From the NCBI GenBank assembly GCA_021325375.1, contig JAJPHG010000034.1, positions 90,664-154,663 on the forward strand: a stretch of DNA of 64,000 nt, read 5' to 3'. A model generated the notes under the pieces. That model was given only the letters and a program-made list of their open reading frames with translations. It had not been told where the DNA came from and did no database searches. Source of the stretch: Alphaproteobacteria bacterium. Lineage in GTDB: Bacteria > Pseudomonadota > Alphaproteobacteria > Micropepsales > Micropepsaceae. A program made the translations under genes and the position numbers. Each line of letters begins with the position of its first letter. The first letter of the stretch is position 1. This document shows positions 35,578 to 44,624 of this stretch, one piece after another.

Positions 35578-36596
35578 GCCGCCTGCTTCTCCAACTCCGG
35601 CTTCCACTGGCCCATCGCGGCCAGGCCGTTCATGCGGGCGCGGTGGGTGAAGGCGGCTTGGGCGGCGCCGACGTTCTCAGGTCTACCGCACCACGCCTTC
35701 TGCGGCGCGTGCTGCAGCGCGCGGCCATAGGAGAAGGTGAGCGCCCAGGGAAGATCGTGGCCCGCGTTCATCGCGTTGAGATGCGCCGTCGCCTCTTCGT
35801 CCGACTGGCCGCCCGACAGGAACGCGATGCCGGGAACCGACGTCGGCACGCAGCGTTTGAGGATCTTCACCGTCCGCTCGGCGACTTCCTCGACGCCCGC
35901 CTGCCGGGCACATTTCTTTCCGGAGATCACCATGTTGGGCTTGAGGATCGCGCCTTCGAGCTGGACATGGGCATAGAACAGCTCCTGGAAGACGTCCTTC
36001 AGCACCCATTCGGTGACGCGCGCGCAGGTCTCGATGTCGTTGTCGAAATCCATCAGCACTTCGGGCTCGACGATGGGCATGATGCCCGCCTCCTGCGCCA
36101 GCGCCGCATAGCGCGCCAGCGCATGCGCGTTGGCGTTGACGCAGTTGTAGCTCGTGCGCGTCGGGTCATAGGTCGCGCGCCATTTGGCGAAGCGCGCGCC
36201 GAGCTTGTGATATTCGGCGAAGCGCTCGCGCAACCCGTCGAGGCCTTCGGTCACCGTCTCGCCCGGCGAGCCGGCCAGCGGCTTGGCGCCGGTGTCGACC
36301 TTGATGCCGGGCACCGCGCCCGACGCCTTGATGACGTCGACGAGCGGGGTTCCGTCCTTCGCCTTCTGGCGGATGGTCTCGTCGTAGAGGATGACGCCGG
36401 AGATGTGGTCCTTCATCGCGGGCGTGCGGAACATGAACTCGCGGTAGTCGCGGCGGTTGCTCTCGATGTTCTCGACATTGATCGCGTCGAAGCGTTTCTT
36501 GATGGTGCCCGAGCTCTCGTCGGCGGCCAGCAGGCCCTTGCCCTTGGCGACCATCGCGCAGGCGATTTTGTGCAGTTCGTTCGCGTCCATGTTCAT
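35574..36596 (-). CDS. fba: Class I fructose-bisphosphate aldolase
   Basis: A 340-residue Schiff-base aldolase of glycolysis/gluconeogenesis. Class I features are GKGLLAADESSGTIKKRF, the catalytic Lys in LEGAILKPNMV, and YDPTRTSYNCVNANAHALARYA and FLSGGQSDEEATAHLNAMN. Class I enzymes are less common in bacteria than class II but frequent in Alphaproteobacteria. Its start overlaps the pgk stop by four bases. Confidence 0.95.
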   Translation of the reverse strand: MNMDANELHKIACAMVAKGKGLLAADESSGTIKKRFDAINVENIESNRRDYREFMFRTPAMKDHISGVILYDETIRQKAKDGTPLVDVIKASGAVPGIKVDTGAKPLAGSPGETVTEGLDGLRERFAEYHKLGARFAKWRATYDPTRTSYNCVNANAHALARYAALAQEAGIMPIVEPEVLMDFDNDIETCARVTEWVLKDVFQELFYAHVQLEGAILKPNMVISGKKCARQAGVEEVAERTVKILKRCVPTSVPGIAFLSGGQSDEEATAHLNAMNAGHDLPWALTFSYGRALQHAPQKAWCGRPENVGAAQAAFTHRARMNGLAAMGQWKPELEKQAA

Positions 36597-37771
36597 CTCC
36601 CCTTGCTGGCCGCCAGGGCGGCGACGCCCGGCAGCTCTTGTCCTTCAAGCCATTCCAGAAACGCGCCGCCCGCGGTCGAGACGTAAGAGAAATCGTCCGC
36701 GACATGCGCGTGGTTGAGCGCGGCCACCGTGTCGCCGCCGCCCGCGACGCTGAGCAGGTCGCCTGCCTTCGTCGCGTCGCCAACGAGCTTCGCGGCCGCG
36801 ACCGTTCCGTGGTCGAAGGGCCGTGTCTCGAAGGCGCCGAGCGGGCCGTTCCACACCAGCGTGCGGGTGGCGATGAGGCGGCGGGCGAATTCCTCGATGC
36901 TCTTGTGGCCGACGTCGAGGATCATCTCATCCTTGCCCACGCCGTGGACGTCGACGGTGCGATGATGCGCATCCGCCTTGAATTCCTTGGCCACCACGAC
37001 GTCGACGGGCAGGATGACGGCGCAGCCGCTCTCGGTCGCCATATGGATCACGCGCTGTGCGGTCTCGATATGGTCGCGCTCGACGAGCGATCGGCCCACC
37101 TCGATGCCTTCGGCGGCGAGGAAGGTGTTGGCCATCGCGCCGCCGATGACGAGCGTCTCGACCTTCTTCACCAGGTTTTCCAGGAGTGCGATCTTGGTCG
37201 AGACCTTGGCGCCGCCGACCACCGCCATCACCGGCCGCTGCGGATCGCCCAGCGCCTTTTCGAGATGGGTGAGCTCCTGCTCCATTGAGCGTCCCGCCGC
37301 CGAGGGCAGCAGATGCGCGATGCCTTCGGTCGTCGCATGCGCGCGATGCGCGGCCGAGAACGCGTCGTTGACGAAGATGTCGCCCAGCGCGGCGATCCGT
37401 TTGGCGAAAGCGGGATCGTTGGCTTCCTCGCCCGGATGGAAACGCATGTTCTCCATCAGCTGCACCTCGCCGTCCTTGAGCGAGGCCGTGTCGTCGCCGA
37501 ACGCGACCGGGCGGCCGATCGCCTTGGCGAGCGGGGCTGCGATGGGCTTCAGCGACATCGACGGCACGACCTTGCCCTTGGGCCGGTCGAAATGGGAGAG
37601 CACGATCACGCGCGCGCCTTTCTCGGCGAGCTCGCGGATGGTCGGCGCCTGGCGGTCGATGCGCAGCGTGTCGCCGACCACGCCGTCCTTGACGGGCACG
37701 TTGAGGTCGGCGCGCACCAGGACGCGCTTTCCCTTCACATCCAAGTCATCGAGCGTCCGGAATGCGGCCAC
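36593..37771 (-). CDS. pgk: Phosphoglycerate kinase
   Basis: A 392-residue glycolytic kinase making ATP from 1,3-bisphosphoglycerate. Starts at a GTG (37771) with GGAAGGA six bases upstream; key motifs are LVRADLNVPVKDG, the SHFDRPKGK loop, KVSTKIALLENLVKKV, VVAKEFKADA and the nucleotide loop GGGDTVAALNHA near the C-terminus. It is transcribed with fba; the gap and tkt genes lie upstream on the same strand but are separated by two rightward genes. Confidence 0.96.
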   Translation of the reverse strand: MAAFRTLDDLDVKGKRVLVRADLNVPVKDGVVGDTLRIDRQAPTIRELAEKGARVIVLSHFDRPKGKVVPSMSLKPIAAPLAKAIGRPVAFGDDTASLKDGEVQLMENMRFHPGEEANDPAFAKRIAALGDIFVNDAFSAAHRAHATTEGIAHLLPSAAGRSMEQELTHLEKALGDPQRPVMAVVGGAKVSTKIALLENLVKKVETLVIGGAMANTFLAAEGIEVGRSLVERDHIETAQRVIHMATESGCAVILPVDVVVAKEFKADAHHRTVDVHGVGKDEMILDVGHKSIEEFARRLIATRTLVWNGPLGAFETRPFDHGTVAAAKLVGDATKAGDLLSVAGGGDTVAALNHAHVADDFSYVSTAGGAFLEWLEGQELPGVAALAASKGR

Positions 37772-37893
37772 GCTTTGTCCTTCCCGAAGGCGTGAAATAG
37801 GGCCGGAGATATACGGACTGACGGTTCTCCCGACAAGCAGGGAACCCGGGCCGGAATGCCGCGTTTGTGCAGGAGCGAGAAGGGGGCCAGCCC

Positions 37894-38880
37894 ATGAGAA
37901 TCGGACGGATCTTGGCGGCCTTGGCTGCGATCGCCCTGGCGGTTCCGGCGCATGCCGAGGACGGGACCGAGAAGGGGACGCTCTCGATCCTGTTCGAGAA
38001 CGACATTTTCTACAATTCGGACCACGACTACACGAACGGCGTCTTGATCGGCTACACGACGGCGCCGCAGGACACACCGGACTGGGCGGTACGGACCGCG
38101 CGCCTCCTGCCGTTCTTCGCCCAGGACGGCGACGTGCGCACCCGCTACGCGCTGGGCCAGGACATCTTCACGCCCAGCGATCTGAAGGACAAGGATCCGC
38201 CCCTGACGCAGCGGCCCTACGCAGGCTTCCTCTATGGCGCCTTCGGGCTCGTCGACGACACCGGCACCAATCTCGACCAGCTCCAGGTGAGCCTGGGCAT
38301 CATCGGCCCGGCTTCGCTCGCCGAGGAGGCGCAAAAATGGGTGCACTCGATCATCCACGGCGTCGATCCGCAGGGCTGGTCGACGCAGCTGCGCGACGAG
38401 CCGGGCCTCGTCATCGAATACGAGCGCAGCATGAAGCTGATCCCGCCGCAATCGGTGCTCGGCCTGGTCTTCGACGTCGAGCCGCATTACGGGATCGCGG
38501 TCGGCAACGTCTACGACTACGTCAACGCGGGCGGCATGGCGCGGCTGGGCTTCAACCTGCCGAAGGATTACGGCCCCTTGCGCATCGATCCGAGCCTTCC
38601 GGGCTCGGGCTTCTTCGAGCCCACCGGCGACATCGGCGGCTACATCTTCGCGGGCGTCGATGGCCGCGCCATCGGCCGCAACCTCTTCTTGGACGGCAAC
38701 ACGTTCGAGCAAAGCCGCAGCGTCGACAAATTGAACCTGGTCGGCGATCTGGAGATGGGCGCCGCGGTGACGTTCCGCGCCTTCGAGCTCTCCTTCACCC
38801 ACGTCATCCGCTCGCGCGAATATTCGACGCAGAAAGCCGCCGACCAGTTCGGCGCGGTGAATCTGTCGGTGAGGTTTTAA
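37894..38880 (+). CDS. LpxR-family lipid A 3'-O-deacylase-like outer membrane protein (DUF2219)
   Basis: A 328-residue outer-membrane beta-barrel with a signal peptide (MRIGRILAALAAIALAVPAHA). The LpxR/DUF2219 signature FENDIFYNSDHDYTNGVLIGY is at the N-terminus, followed by RPYAGFLYGAFGLVDD and a C-terminal FELSFTHVIRSREYSTQ strand pair ending in Phe. Homologues remove the 3' acyloxyacyl chain of lipid A; activity here is predicted only. GAAGGGGG precedes the ATG. Inserted between pgk and gap on the opposite strand. Confidence 0.85.
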   Translation: MRIGRILAALAAIALAVPAHAEDGTEKGTLSILFENDIFYNSDHDYTNGVLIGYTTAPQDTPDWAVRTARLLPFFAQDGDVRTRYALGQDIFTPSDLKDKDPPLTQRPYAGFLYGAFGLVDDTGTNLDQLQVSLGIIGPASLAEEAQKWVHSIIHGVDPQGWSTQLRDEPGLVIEYERSMKLIPPQSVLGLVFDVEPHYGIAVGNVYDYVNAGGMARLGFNLPKDYGPLRIDPSLPGSGFFEPTGDIGGYIFAGVDGRAIGRNLFLDGNTFEQSRSVDKLNLVGDLEMGAAVTFRAFELSFTHVIRSREYSTQKAADQFGAVNLSVRF

Positions 38881-38926
38881 GATCGACCGCCCGCGGCTAG
38901 ACTGACCTTCCGCACGCGGAGGGCAC

Positions 38927-39505
38927 ATGGAGCGCGACAGGCTTACCGCATTCACCGACGGGGTGATCGCGGTCATCATCACGATCATGGTGCTGGAGCT
39001 GAAGGCGCCGCACGGCACGAGCTTGAGCGCGCTGGCAGCGCAGTGGCCGTCGTTCCTCTCCTATCTGCTCAGCTTCGTCTATGTCGCGATCTACTGGAAC
39101 AACCATCACCATTTCTTCCAGCTCACACCGGTGGTGAACGGCGCGATCCTGTGGGCCAATCTGCATCTGCTGTTCTGGCTGTCGCTGGTGCCGTTCGCGA
39201 CGAGCTGGGTGGGGGAGAACGGCGTCGCCGCCGGGCCCGCCGCGGTCTATGGCGTAGTGCTGCTGATGTGCGCGATCGCGTTCTACATCATGGAGCGCGT
39301 CATCGTCGCCGCCCAGGGTGAAGGCTCGCCGCTCGAGAAGGCAATCGGGCGTGACCTCAAAGGCAAGCTCTCGCCGCTCCTGTACCTGAGCGGCGTCGCG
39401 CTGGCGTTCGTGGCGCCCGCGGTTTCGTATGCGCTCTATGCGCTTGTCGCGCTGATGTGGCTGGTGCCGGACCGGCGCGTGGAGAAGGTGATGGCGGGCG
39501 GCTAA
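38927..39505 (+). CDS. TMEM175/DUF1211-family membrane protein (potassium-channel-like)
   Basis: A 192-residue protein with six hydrophobic segments. The N-terminal [21 protein letters not shown] is the FSDxxxA-type filter motif of TMEM175 (here FTDGVIAV), and [14 protein letters not shown] is the following family motif. Prokaryotic TMEM175 proteins form tetrameric potassium-selective channels. The stop overlaps the convergent gap stop by four bases. Confidence 0.87.
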   Translation: MERDRLTAFTDGVIAVIITIMVLELKAPHGTSLSALAAQWPSFLSYLLSFVYVAIYWNNHHHFFQLTPVVNGAILWANLHLLFWLSLVPFATSWVGENGVAAGPAAVYGVVLLMCAIAFYIMERVIVAAQGEGSPLEKAIGRDLKGKLSPLLYLSGVALAFVAPAVSYALYALVALMWLVPDRRVEKVMAGG

Positions 39506-40512
39506 ATCAACTTCCCCATCGCCACCGCGGTGTCGGCCATGCGGTTGGAGAAGCCCCATTCGTTGTCGTACCAGGTCATGACCGACAGGAACGTGCCGTC
39601 CATCACCTTGGTCTGGTCGAGCGCGAAGCTGGACGAATGCGGGTCGTGGTTGAAATCGTGGCTGACCAGCGGCGCGTCGACGATGCCGAGGATGCCCTTG
39701 AGCGGCCCCGCGGCGGCCGCGGCCTTCATCGCGTCGTTGATCTCGGCCACGGTCGTGGCGCGCTTGCAGACGACCTTCAGGTCCACCAGCGACACGTTCG
39801 GCGTCGGCACGCGCACCGAGACGCCGTCGAGCTTGCCTTTCAGGTCCGGCATGACGAGACCCACGGCCTTCGCGGCACCCGTCGACGTCGGGATCATCGA
39901 CAGGGCCGCGGCGCGGGCGCGGTAGAGGTCCTTGTGCATCTGGTCGAGCGAGGGCTGATCGTTCGTGTACGAATGAATGGTCGTCATGAACCCGTGATTG
40001 ATGCCGACCGTGTCGTGGATGACCTTCGCCACCGGCACCAGGCAGTTCGTCGTGCACGACGCGTTGGAGACGACGGTGTGCTCCCTGGTCAGCTTGTCGT
40101 GATTGACGCCGTAGACGACGGTCAGGTCGACGCCGTCGGCCGGCGCCGAGATCAGCACGCGCTTTGCGCCCGCCGCCAGATGCGCCGACGCCTTGTCCTT
40201 CGAGGTGAAGATGCCGGTGCATTCCAGCGCGATGTCGACGTCGAGCTCCTTGTGCGGCAGCTCGGCCGGGTTCCTGATCGCGGTCACCTTCATCTTGTGG
40301 CCGGCGGCGATCATGTGCTCGCCGTCGACGGTCACGTTGACGGGGAAGCGCCCATGCACGGAGTCGTAGCGCAAGAGATGCGCGTTGGTCTCCACCGGGC
40401 CGAGGTCGTTGACGGCCACGACCTCGATGTCGCGCCGCCCGCTCTCCACGATCGCGCGCAGCACCAACCGCCCGATGCTGCCGAAGCCGTTGATCGCAAC
40501 ACGCAATGCCAT
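39502..40512 (-). CDS. gap: Glyceraldehyde-3-phosphate dehydrogenase
   Basis: A 336-residue NAD(P)-dependent dehydrogenase. The Rossmann start is [19 protein letters not shown], the catalytic cysteine is in SNASCTTNC, and phosphate-binding and C-terminal motifs [30 protein letters not shown] and [14 protein letters not shown] are present. It follows tkt by four bases, so the two form one transcript. The gene order tkt-gap...pgk-fba is a central carbon cluster. Confidence 0.97.
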   Translation of the reverse strand: MALRVAINGFGSIGRLVLRAIVESGRRDIEVVAVNDLGPVETNAHLLRYDSVHGRFPVNVTVDGEHMIAAGHKMKVTAIRNPAELPHKELDVDIALECTGIFTSKDKASAHLAAGAKRVLISAPADGVDLTVVYGVNHDKLTREHTVVSNASCTTNCLVPVAKVIHDTVGINHGFMTTIHSYTNDQPSLDQMHKDLYRARAAALSMIPTSTGAAKAVGLVMPDLKGKLDGVSVRVPTPNVSLVDLKVVCKRATTVAEINDAMKAAAAAGPLKGILGIVDAPLVSHDFNHDPHSSSFALDQTKVMDGTFLSVMTWYDNEWGFSNRMADTAVAMGKLI

Positions 40513-40516
40513 CTCT

Positions 40517-42511
40517 CTACCCCTTCAATGCGGCCTTCGCGGCGTCGGCGACCGCTTCCGGCGTGATCCCGAAATGTCTGTACACGTCCTTGTAGGGCCC
40601 GCTGGCGCCGAAGGAGTGCATGCCGACGAACCCGCCCTTGGGCCCGATGTAGCGGTCCCAGCCGAGGCGCACGCCGGCTTCGACGGCGACTTTTACCGTG
40701 CCCGGCCCGAGGACGGAGTCACGATATGTTGCCGGTTGTTCCTCGAACAAGCCCCAGCACGGCATGGAGACTATGCGCGCGGCGATGCCCTCTTGGCCCA
40801 GTATTTCGCGCGCTTTCATCGCCATCTCGACCTCCGAGCCGGTCGCGAGCAGCGTGACTTTCGCATTGTCCGCTCCCACGAGCTCATAGGCGCCCTTGGC
40901 GGAAAGGTTTTCATCCGTATGCGTCGTGCGCACGGTGGAAAGGTTCTGGCGCGACAGCATCAGAAGGCTCGGCCGCTTCTCGCTGGCGAGCGCGAGGGCC
41001 CAGGCTTCCGCCGTCTCGACTCCGTCGGCGGGGCGGAAGACGAGCAGGTTCGGGATCGCGCGCAACGCCGCGAAATGCTCGACCGGCTGATGCGTCGGTC
41101 CGTCCTCGCCCAGCCCGATGGAATCGTGCGTCATCACATAGATGACTCGGATGCCCATCAGCGCCGCGAGCCGGATCGAGGGGCGGCAGTAGTCCGAGAA
41201 GGTCAGGAACGTGCCGCCGTAAGGCACGATGCCGCCATGCAGCGCCATGCCGCTCATGGCGGCGCACATGCCGTGCTCGCGGATGCCGTAATGGATGTAG
41301 CGGCCGGAATAGTCCTGCGCCGTGATCGAGACCATGCCCTTGGTCATGGTGTTGTTGGATGGCGTGAGATCCGCCGAGCCGCCGATGGTCGCGGCCCAGG
41401 CGCCGTTGATCTTGTCGAGCGCGGCCTCCGATGCTTTCCGGGTGGCGACGGACGGCTTCTCCTCGCTGGTCTTCTTCTTGAGCTCGGTGAGCGCTTTCTC
41501 GATGCCGTCCGGAACCTCGCAGGTCATCGCCATGTCGAAGTCCCGGGTCTTGCGCTTCTCCCACGCCGCGCGCGCCTTGCCGCCCTTGGCGCCGATCGCG
41601 CGCCAGTCGGACATGATGTCGTCGGGGATCACGAAAGGCGGCGACGGCCAGTCGAGAACCTTGCGCGCGCCCGCGATCTCGTCGGCGCCGGGCGCATCGC
41701 TATGCGCCTTCTGCGTGCCCTGGCGGTTGGGCATGCCGAAGCCGATGATCGTCTGGCAGGCGATGAGCACCGGCTTGTCGCTGCCTTGCGCCCAATCGAG
41801 CGCGCCCGCGACCTCGGCGACGTCATGGCCGTTGCACGCGATCGTGTTCCATCCGGCCGCCTGGAAGCGCTCGATCGTATCGGTGTTGTCCGAGAGCGAC
41901 GTCGCGCCGTCGATGGTGATGGAATTGTTGTCGAAGAGCACGATCAGGCGGTTGAGCCTCAGATGCCCCGCCAGCGAGATCGCCTCGTGGCTGATGCCTT
42001 CCATCAGGTCGCCGTCGCTGGCGATGACATAGGTGCGGTGATCGACCATGTCGTCGCCGAAGCGCGCGTTCAGATGACGCTCGGCGATCGCCATGCCGAC
42101 CGCGTTCGCGATGCCCTGGCCGAGCGGGCCGGTCGTCGTCTCGATTCCCGGCGCATGGCCGTATTCGGGATGGCCGGCGCAGGGGCTGCCCACCTGGCGG
42201 AAGCGCTTGATGTCGTCCAGCGTCAGGCCGGGATAGCCGGTCAGCCAGAGCAGGGAATAGAGCAGCATCGAGCCGTGGCCGGCCGAGAGTACGAATCGGT
42301 CGCGATCGGGCCAATGCGGGTCCGAAGCGTCGAATTTCAGGAATTTGAGGAACAGCACGGTCGCCGCGTCGGCCATGCCGAGCGGCAGGCCCGGATGGCC
42401 GGATTTCGCCTGCTCGACCGCGTCCATGGAGAGCGCGCGGAGCGCGTTGGCGAGGCGGCGAATCGCCGTCTGTTCGGGGCTTTGCGGCACGTCTGCGAGG
42501 TTCACGCTCAT
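40517..42511 (-). CDS. tkt: Transketolase
   Basis: A 664-residue thiamine-diphosphate enzyme of the pentose phosphate (or Calvin-type) pathway. It has the N-terminal domain ([18 protein letters not shown], ThDP motif [13 protein letters not shown]...[11 protein letters not shown]), the pyrimidine-binding middle domain ([34 protein letters not shown]) and the C-terminal domain ([14 protein letters not shown]). No other Calvin-cycle genes are visible, so a pentose phosphate role is simplest. First gene of the leftward unit. Confidence 0.97.
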   Translation of the reverse strand: MSVNLADVPQSPEQTAIRRLANALRALSMDAVEQAKSGHPGLPLGMADAATVLFLKFLKFDASDPHWPDRDRFVLSAGHGSMLLYSLLWLTGYPGLTLDDIKRFRQVGSPCAGHPEYGHAPGIETTTGPLGQGIANAVGMAIAERHLNARFGDDMVDHRTYVIASDGDLMEGISHEAISLAGHLRLNRLIVLFDNNSITIDGATSLSDNTDTIERFQAAGWNTIACNGHDVAEVAGALDWAQGSDKPVLIACQTIIGFGMPNRQGTQKAHSDAPGADEIAGARKVLDWPSPPFVIPDDIMSDWRAIGAKGGKARAAWEKRKTRDFDMAMTCEVPDGIEKALTELKKKTSEEKPSVATRKASEAALDKINGAWAATIGGSADLTPSNNTMTKGMVSITAQDYSGRYIHYGIREHGMCAAMSGMALHGGIVPYGGTFLTFSDYCRPSIRLAALMGIRVIYVMTHDSIGLGEDGPTHQPVEHFAALRAIPNLLVFRPADGVETAEAWALALASEKRPSLLMLSRQNLSTVRTTHTDENLSAKGAYELVGADNAKVTLLATGSEVEMAMKAREILGQEGIAARIVSMPCWGLFEEQPATYRDSVLGPGTVKVAVEAGVRLGWDRYIGPKGGFVGMHSFGASGPYKDVYRHFGITPEAVADAAKAALKG

Positions 42512-42610
42512 GGTCGGTTCCCGGTTGCCGCTCGGTCCCGCTTAGCGACCGCATGGCTCGTCCGTCAAGGGTTTGTCACAGGCGTCCTGTGGACCGCGGG
42601 CCCGCGAAAG

Positions 42611-42640
42611 TTGACCCGGTTTCCGGCACGAGCCTAAGGT
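42611..42640 (+). promoter_or_regulatory. Candidate sigma-70-type promoter for the DUF4164 gene
   Basis: TTGACC, an 18-base spacer, then TAAGGT, located 34-63 bases upstream of the DUF4164 ATG. The spacing and the -35 match are good, the -10 is weak. Predicted only. Confidence 0.35.
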
Positions 42641-42673
42641 CCTGACCCACGACGCAAATAAGAAGGTCACGCG

Positions 42674-42970
42674 ATGGGCAAGATCGAGCTCGCGGCAGAA
42701 CGCCTCACCAATGCTGTGAACGCTCTCGAAGGCGTGGTTGTTCCTCTCAAGGCCGCGCGGGACGCGGCGCGCGAGGAGGCGCAAACAGCCTTCGCCGACG
42801 CGGACGACGCCCGCGCGCGGCTGGCCGATGCGAACAGCGAGCGCGAGCGCCTGCTCGCGCGCATCGCCGAGCTCGAGGAGGAGCAGCAGGCCTTGAGCGA
42901 GATCTCGGAAGAAGTCGAAACCCGCCTCGACGGCGCCATCGCGGAAATCCGCTCGGCGCTGGGAAGGTAG
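42674..42970 (+). CDS. DUF4164-type small coiled-coil protein
   Basis: A 98-residue protein, almost entirely helical and charged (AAERLTNAVNALEGVV, then RARLADANSERERLLARIAELEEEQQAL), predicted to form a coiled coil. Small coiled-coil proteins of this kind regularly precede zapA in Alphaproteobacteria, suggesting a link to division or Z-ring assembly; this is inference. A promoter-like sequence lies upstream. The stop is followed by the heptanucleotide hairpin. Confidence 0.75.
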   Translation: MGKIELAAERLTNAVNALEGVVVPLKAARDAAREEAQTAFADADDARARLADANSERERLLARIAELEEEQQALSEISEEVETRLDGAIAEIRSALGR

Positions 42971-42981
42971 AAATGAAAATC

Positions 42982-43053
42982 GCGAATGGCGAATGGCGAA
43001 TGGCGAATAGAGGGGTCCGTACCCTATTCGCTATTCGCTATTCGCTATTCGCC
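42982..43053 (+). repeat. Heptanucleotide-repeat hairpin upstream of zapA
   Basis: Left arm: GCGAATG three times then GCGAATAG (42982-43010). Right arm: CTATTCG four times then CC (43024-43053). The loop contains GGGT and ACCC, which extend the stem. The arms pair throughout if three G-T(U) wobbles are allowed, giving about 30 base pairs. It lies between the DUF4164 stop and the zapA ribosome-binding site, so any read-through mRNA would carry it. Confidence 0.85.
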
Positions 43054-43068
43054 AACGCGGAGCGTTAG

Positions 43069-43428
43069 ATGCCCCTCGTCAACGTCATGGTGAACAGCCG
43101 GGCCTATACCATCGCCTGCGACGACGGCGAGGAGCCGCACCTCAAAGAGCTCGCCGCCCATGTCGACGCGAAGGTGAAGGAACTGATCAGCACGGTCGGC
43201 CAGGTCGGCGACCAGAAGCTTCTCTTGATGGCCGCGGTCCTGATCACCGACGAGTTCTTCGAGGCGCGCGGCCGTCTCGAAGGCCATGCGAAGAAGGCCG
43301 GCGAGCTGTCGAACGCGCAGGCCGAAGCCGACGCGCGCATCGGCCGGTCCGAGCAGCTCGCCGCCGGCGCGCTCGAAGACGCCGCCAAGCGCCTCGAAAG
43401 CATCGTGGAGAAGCTGAACGCGGCTTAG
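43069..43428 (+). CDS. zapA: Cell division protein ZapA
   Basis: A 119-residue FtsZ-associated protein that cross-links Z-ring protofilaments. The N-terminal domain is VNVMVNSRAYTIACDDGEEPHLKELA (ZapA fold), followed by a long helix (KKAGELSNAQAEADARIGRSEQLA) ending KRLESIVEKLNAA. AGCGTTAG upstream gives only a weak ribosome-binding site. A 6S RNA gene and the cyclo-ligase gene follow, the order seen in many Proteobacteria. Its stop overlaps the convergent rhodanese gene by four bases. Confidence 0.93.
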   Translation: MPLVNVMVNSRAYTIACDDGEEPHLKELAAHVDAKVKELISTVGQVGDQKLLLMAAVLITDEFFEARGRLEGHAKKAGELSNAQAEADARIGRSEQLAAGALEDAAKRLESIVEKLNAA

Positions 43429-43802
43429 GCCTTCTCCGTCGCCTCGCCGGCCGCTGCCCAGTCCTTGAACGCGCCCAGATTGAGCACGCGCTCATAGCCG
43501 AGGTCCTTGAGGGCCTTTCCGCTCAGCGCCGAACGGCCGCCCGACGCGCAATAGACGATCACGGTCTTGTCCTTGGCGAAATTGGGATCGTGATAGGGTG
43601 ATTGCGGATCGGCCCGGAACTCGATCATCCCGCGGGAGACGTTGACGGCGCCGGCGATCTTTCCGCTCGCCGCGACCTCGTTTGGATCGCGCACGTCGAC
43701 GACGAGCGTGTTGCCCTGGGCGATCAGCGCGCGAGCCTCATCGGGCGTGATCTTGGGAACTTGCGTGTTTGCGGCTTCGATGAGCTGTTTCACACCGGCC
43801 AT
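43425..43802 (-). CDS. Rhodanese-like domain protein
   Basis: A 125-residue single rhodanese domain. It shows DVRDPNEVAASGKIAGAVNVSRGMIEFR and the active-site loop VIVYCASGGRSALSG, where the cysteine can carry a persulfide. The C-terminal strand reads GYERVLNLGAFKDWAAAG. Single-domain rhodaneses of this kind are probably cytosolic sulfur carriers; the partner is unknown. It lies on the opposite strand within the zapA-6S RNA interval, divergent from the 6S RNA promoter. Confidence 0.92.
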   Translation of the reverse strand: MAGVKQLIEAANTQVPKITPDEARALIAQGNTLVVDVRDPNEVAASGKIAGAVNVSRGMIEFRADPQSPYHDPNFAKDKTVIVYCASGGRSALSGKALKDLGYERVLNLGAFKDWAAAGEATEKA

Positions 43803-43843
43803 GGCGGCACCTCCGGCGCGAAAGCTAGCATCAAGCCGCGCAG

Positions 43844-43872
43844 TTGCGCGAGGCGCCCGGGGCGCCTACCTT
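43844..43872 (+). promoter_or_regulatory. Candidate promoter of the 6S RNA
   Basis: TTGCGC (43844-43849), 17 bases, then TACCTT (43867-43872). The predicted start point near 43880 coincides with the 5' side of the 6S RNA closing stem. The -10 match is modest. Confidence 0.45.
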
Positions 43873-43879
43873 ATGGGCA

Positions 43880-44010
43880 GGACGGGTACTGCCCCACGCG
43901 TCAGGATAGCGATGCCCAGGGGCCTTAATGGTACTCACCGGGAGCTGTCCCTGGCCGGAGCCGTGGTTCCGGGCATATGGCGCCCACCTGCACTTGCAGG
44001 CCCGTGAGGA
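43880..44010 (+). ncRNA. ssrS: 6S RNA (regulator of sigma-70 RNA polymerase)
   Basis: No protein frame is convincing here, but the locus is the conserved zapA - 6S RNA - 5-formyl-THF cyclo-ligase position. A closing stem is visible: ACGGG..CTGC (43882-43892) pairs with GCAG..CCCGT (43996-44005). An inner stem pairs GATGCCCAGG (43911-43920) with CCGGGCAT (43969-43976), leaving an open bubble as 6S RNA requires to mimic an open promoter. A promoter ends about eight bases before the stem. The ends are approximate. Confidence 0.6.
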
Positions 44011-44027
44011 TCCAATTCCAACGGTGG

Positions 44028-44624
44028 ATGCGGTCCCGTCCGCCTTATCAGCTTCGGAAAATATTTGTGGGAATTGCCTTATCAAATTGGGCGCCACTGC
44101 TGGCTGCTGCTACGGGCTTGGTAGCGGTTATTTTAGCGCCACTGGTTCAATACAGAGTCTTTCATGGACAGCGCGCGCTTGCATTGGCTGAAAGGCGTCA
44201 GGCCAGAGCTGACGCTTTGCGAAATGAACTGGCCGAATTTCTGGCAACTGCCAGCACCTTACGAGATTTGCAGTTTCATATGTTTGAGCTGGTTTCGTTG
44301 TTCCAGCAAACAAAGGATCGGCCTTCTCAAGACAAGATCGAGTCGCAATTGCCGCCGCTTCGGGATCAAATAGCCGAGCTTCGTACGGTCACTTCTCGGT
44401 CGGTACAGCTGCTAAAAATGAGGCTAAACCCTGCAGAAGGACTCCAACGAAACTTGATTGAGGCGATATCAACTTTAGCTATGGTCGCGAAAGGCCCCAA
44501 AGACCTTCAGGCTGGAGAGACCCGGGAAGTGCTGGACAAAGCTTTTGTTCAGCAGTTGCGAGTCGTGACCGAAAGGGCGGAGCTGATGCTTCGTGCCGAG
44601 GTCGAGGCGCTCGATAGGTTATGA
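44028..44624 (+). CDS. Hypothetical membrane-anchored coiled-coil protein
   Basis: A 198-residue protein with one or two N-terminal hydrophobic segments (FVGIALSNWAPLLAAATGLVAVILAPLV) and a long helical, charged body (RALALAERRQARADALRNELAEFLA ... LRDQIAELRTV). Its codon composition is clearly AT-richer than its neighbours, suggesting transfer. It lies between the 6S RNA and the cyclo-ligase gene, and its stop overlaps the latter's ATG by four bases. No known domain; the exact start is uncertain. Confidence 0.6.
   Translation: MRSRPPYQLRKIFVGIALSNWAPLLAAATGLVAVILAPLVQYRVFHGQRALALAERRQARADALRNELAEFLATASTLRDLQFHMFELVSLFQQTKDRPSQDKIESQLPPLRDQIAELRTVTSRSVQLLKMRLNPAEGLQRNLIEAISTLAMVAKGPKDLQAGETREVLDKAFVQQLRVVTERAELMLRAEVEALDRL

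Noticed and set aside
40385..42637. A 750-residue plus-strand open frame over the gap and transketolase genes
   Set aside because: Shadow frame of tkt and gap, which are complete on the other strand. No domain is recognisable.
42982..43053. Possible CRISPR-like repeats before zapA
   Set aside because: The units are seven bases with no spacers, no cas genes are present, and the two arms are mutually complementary, so it is a hairpin.
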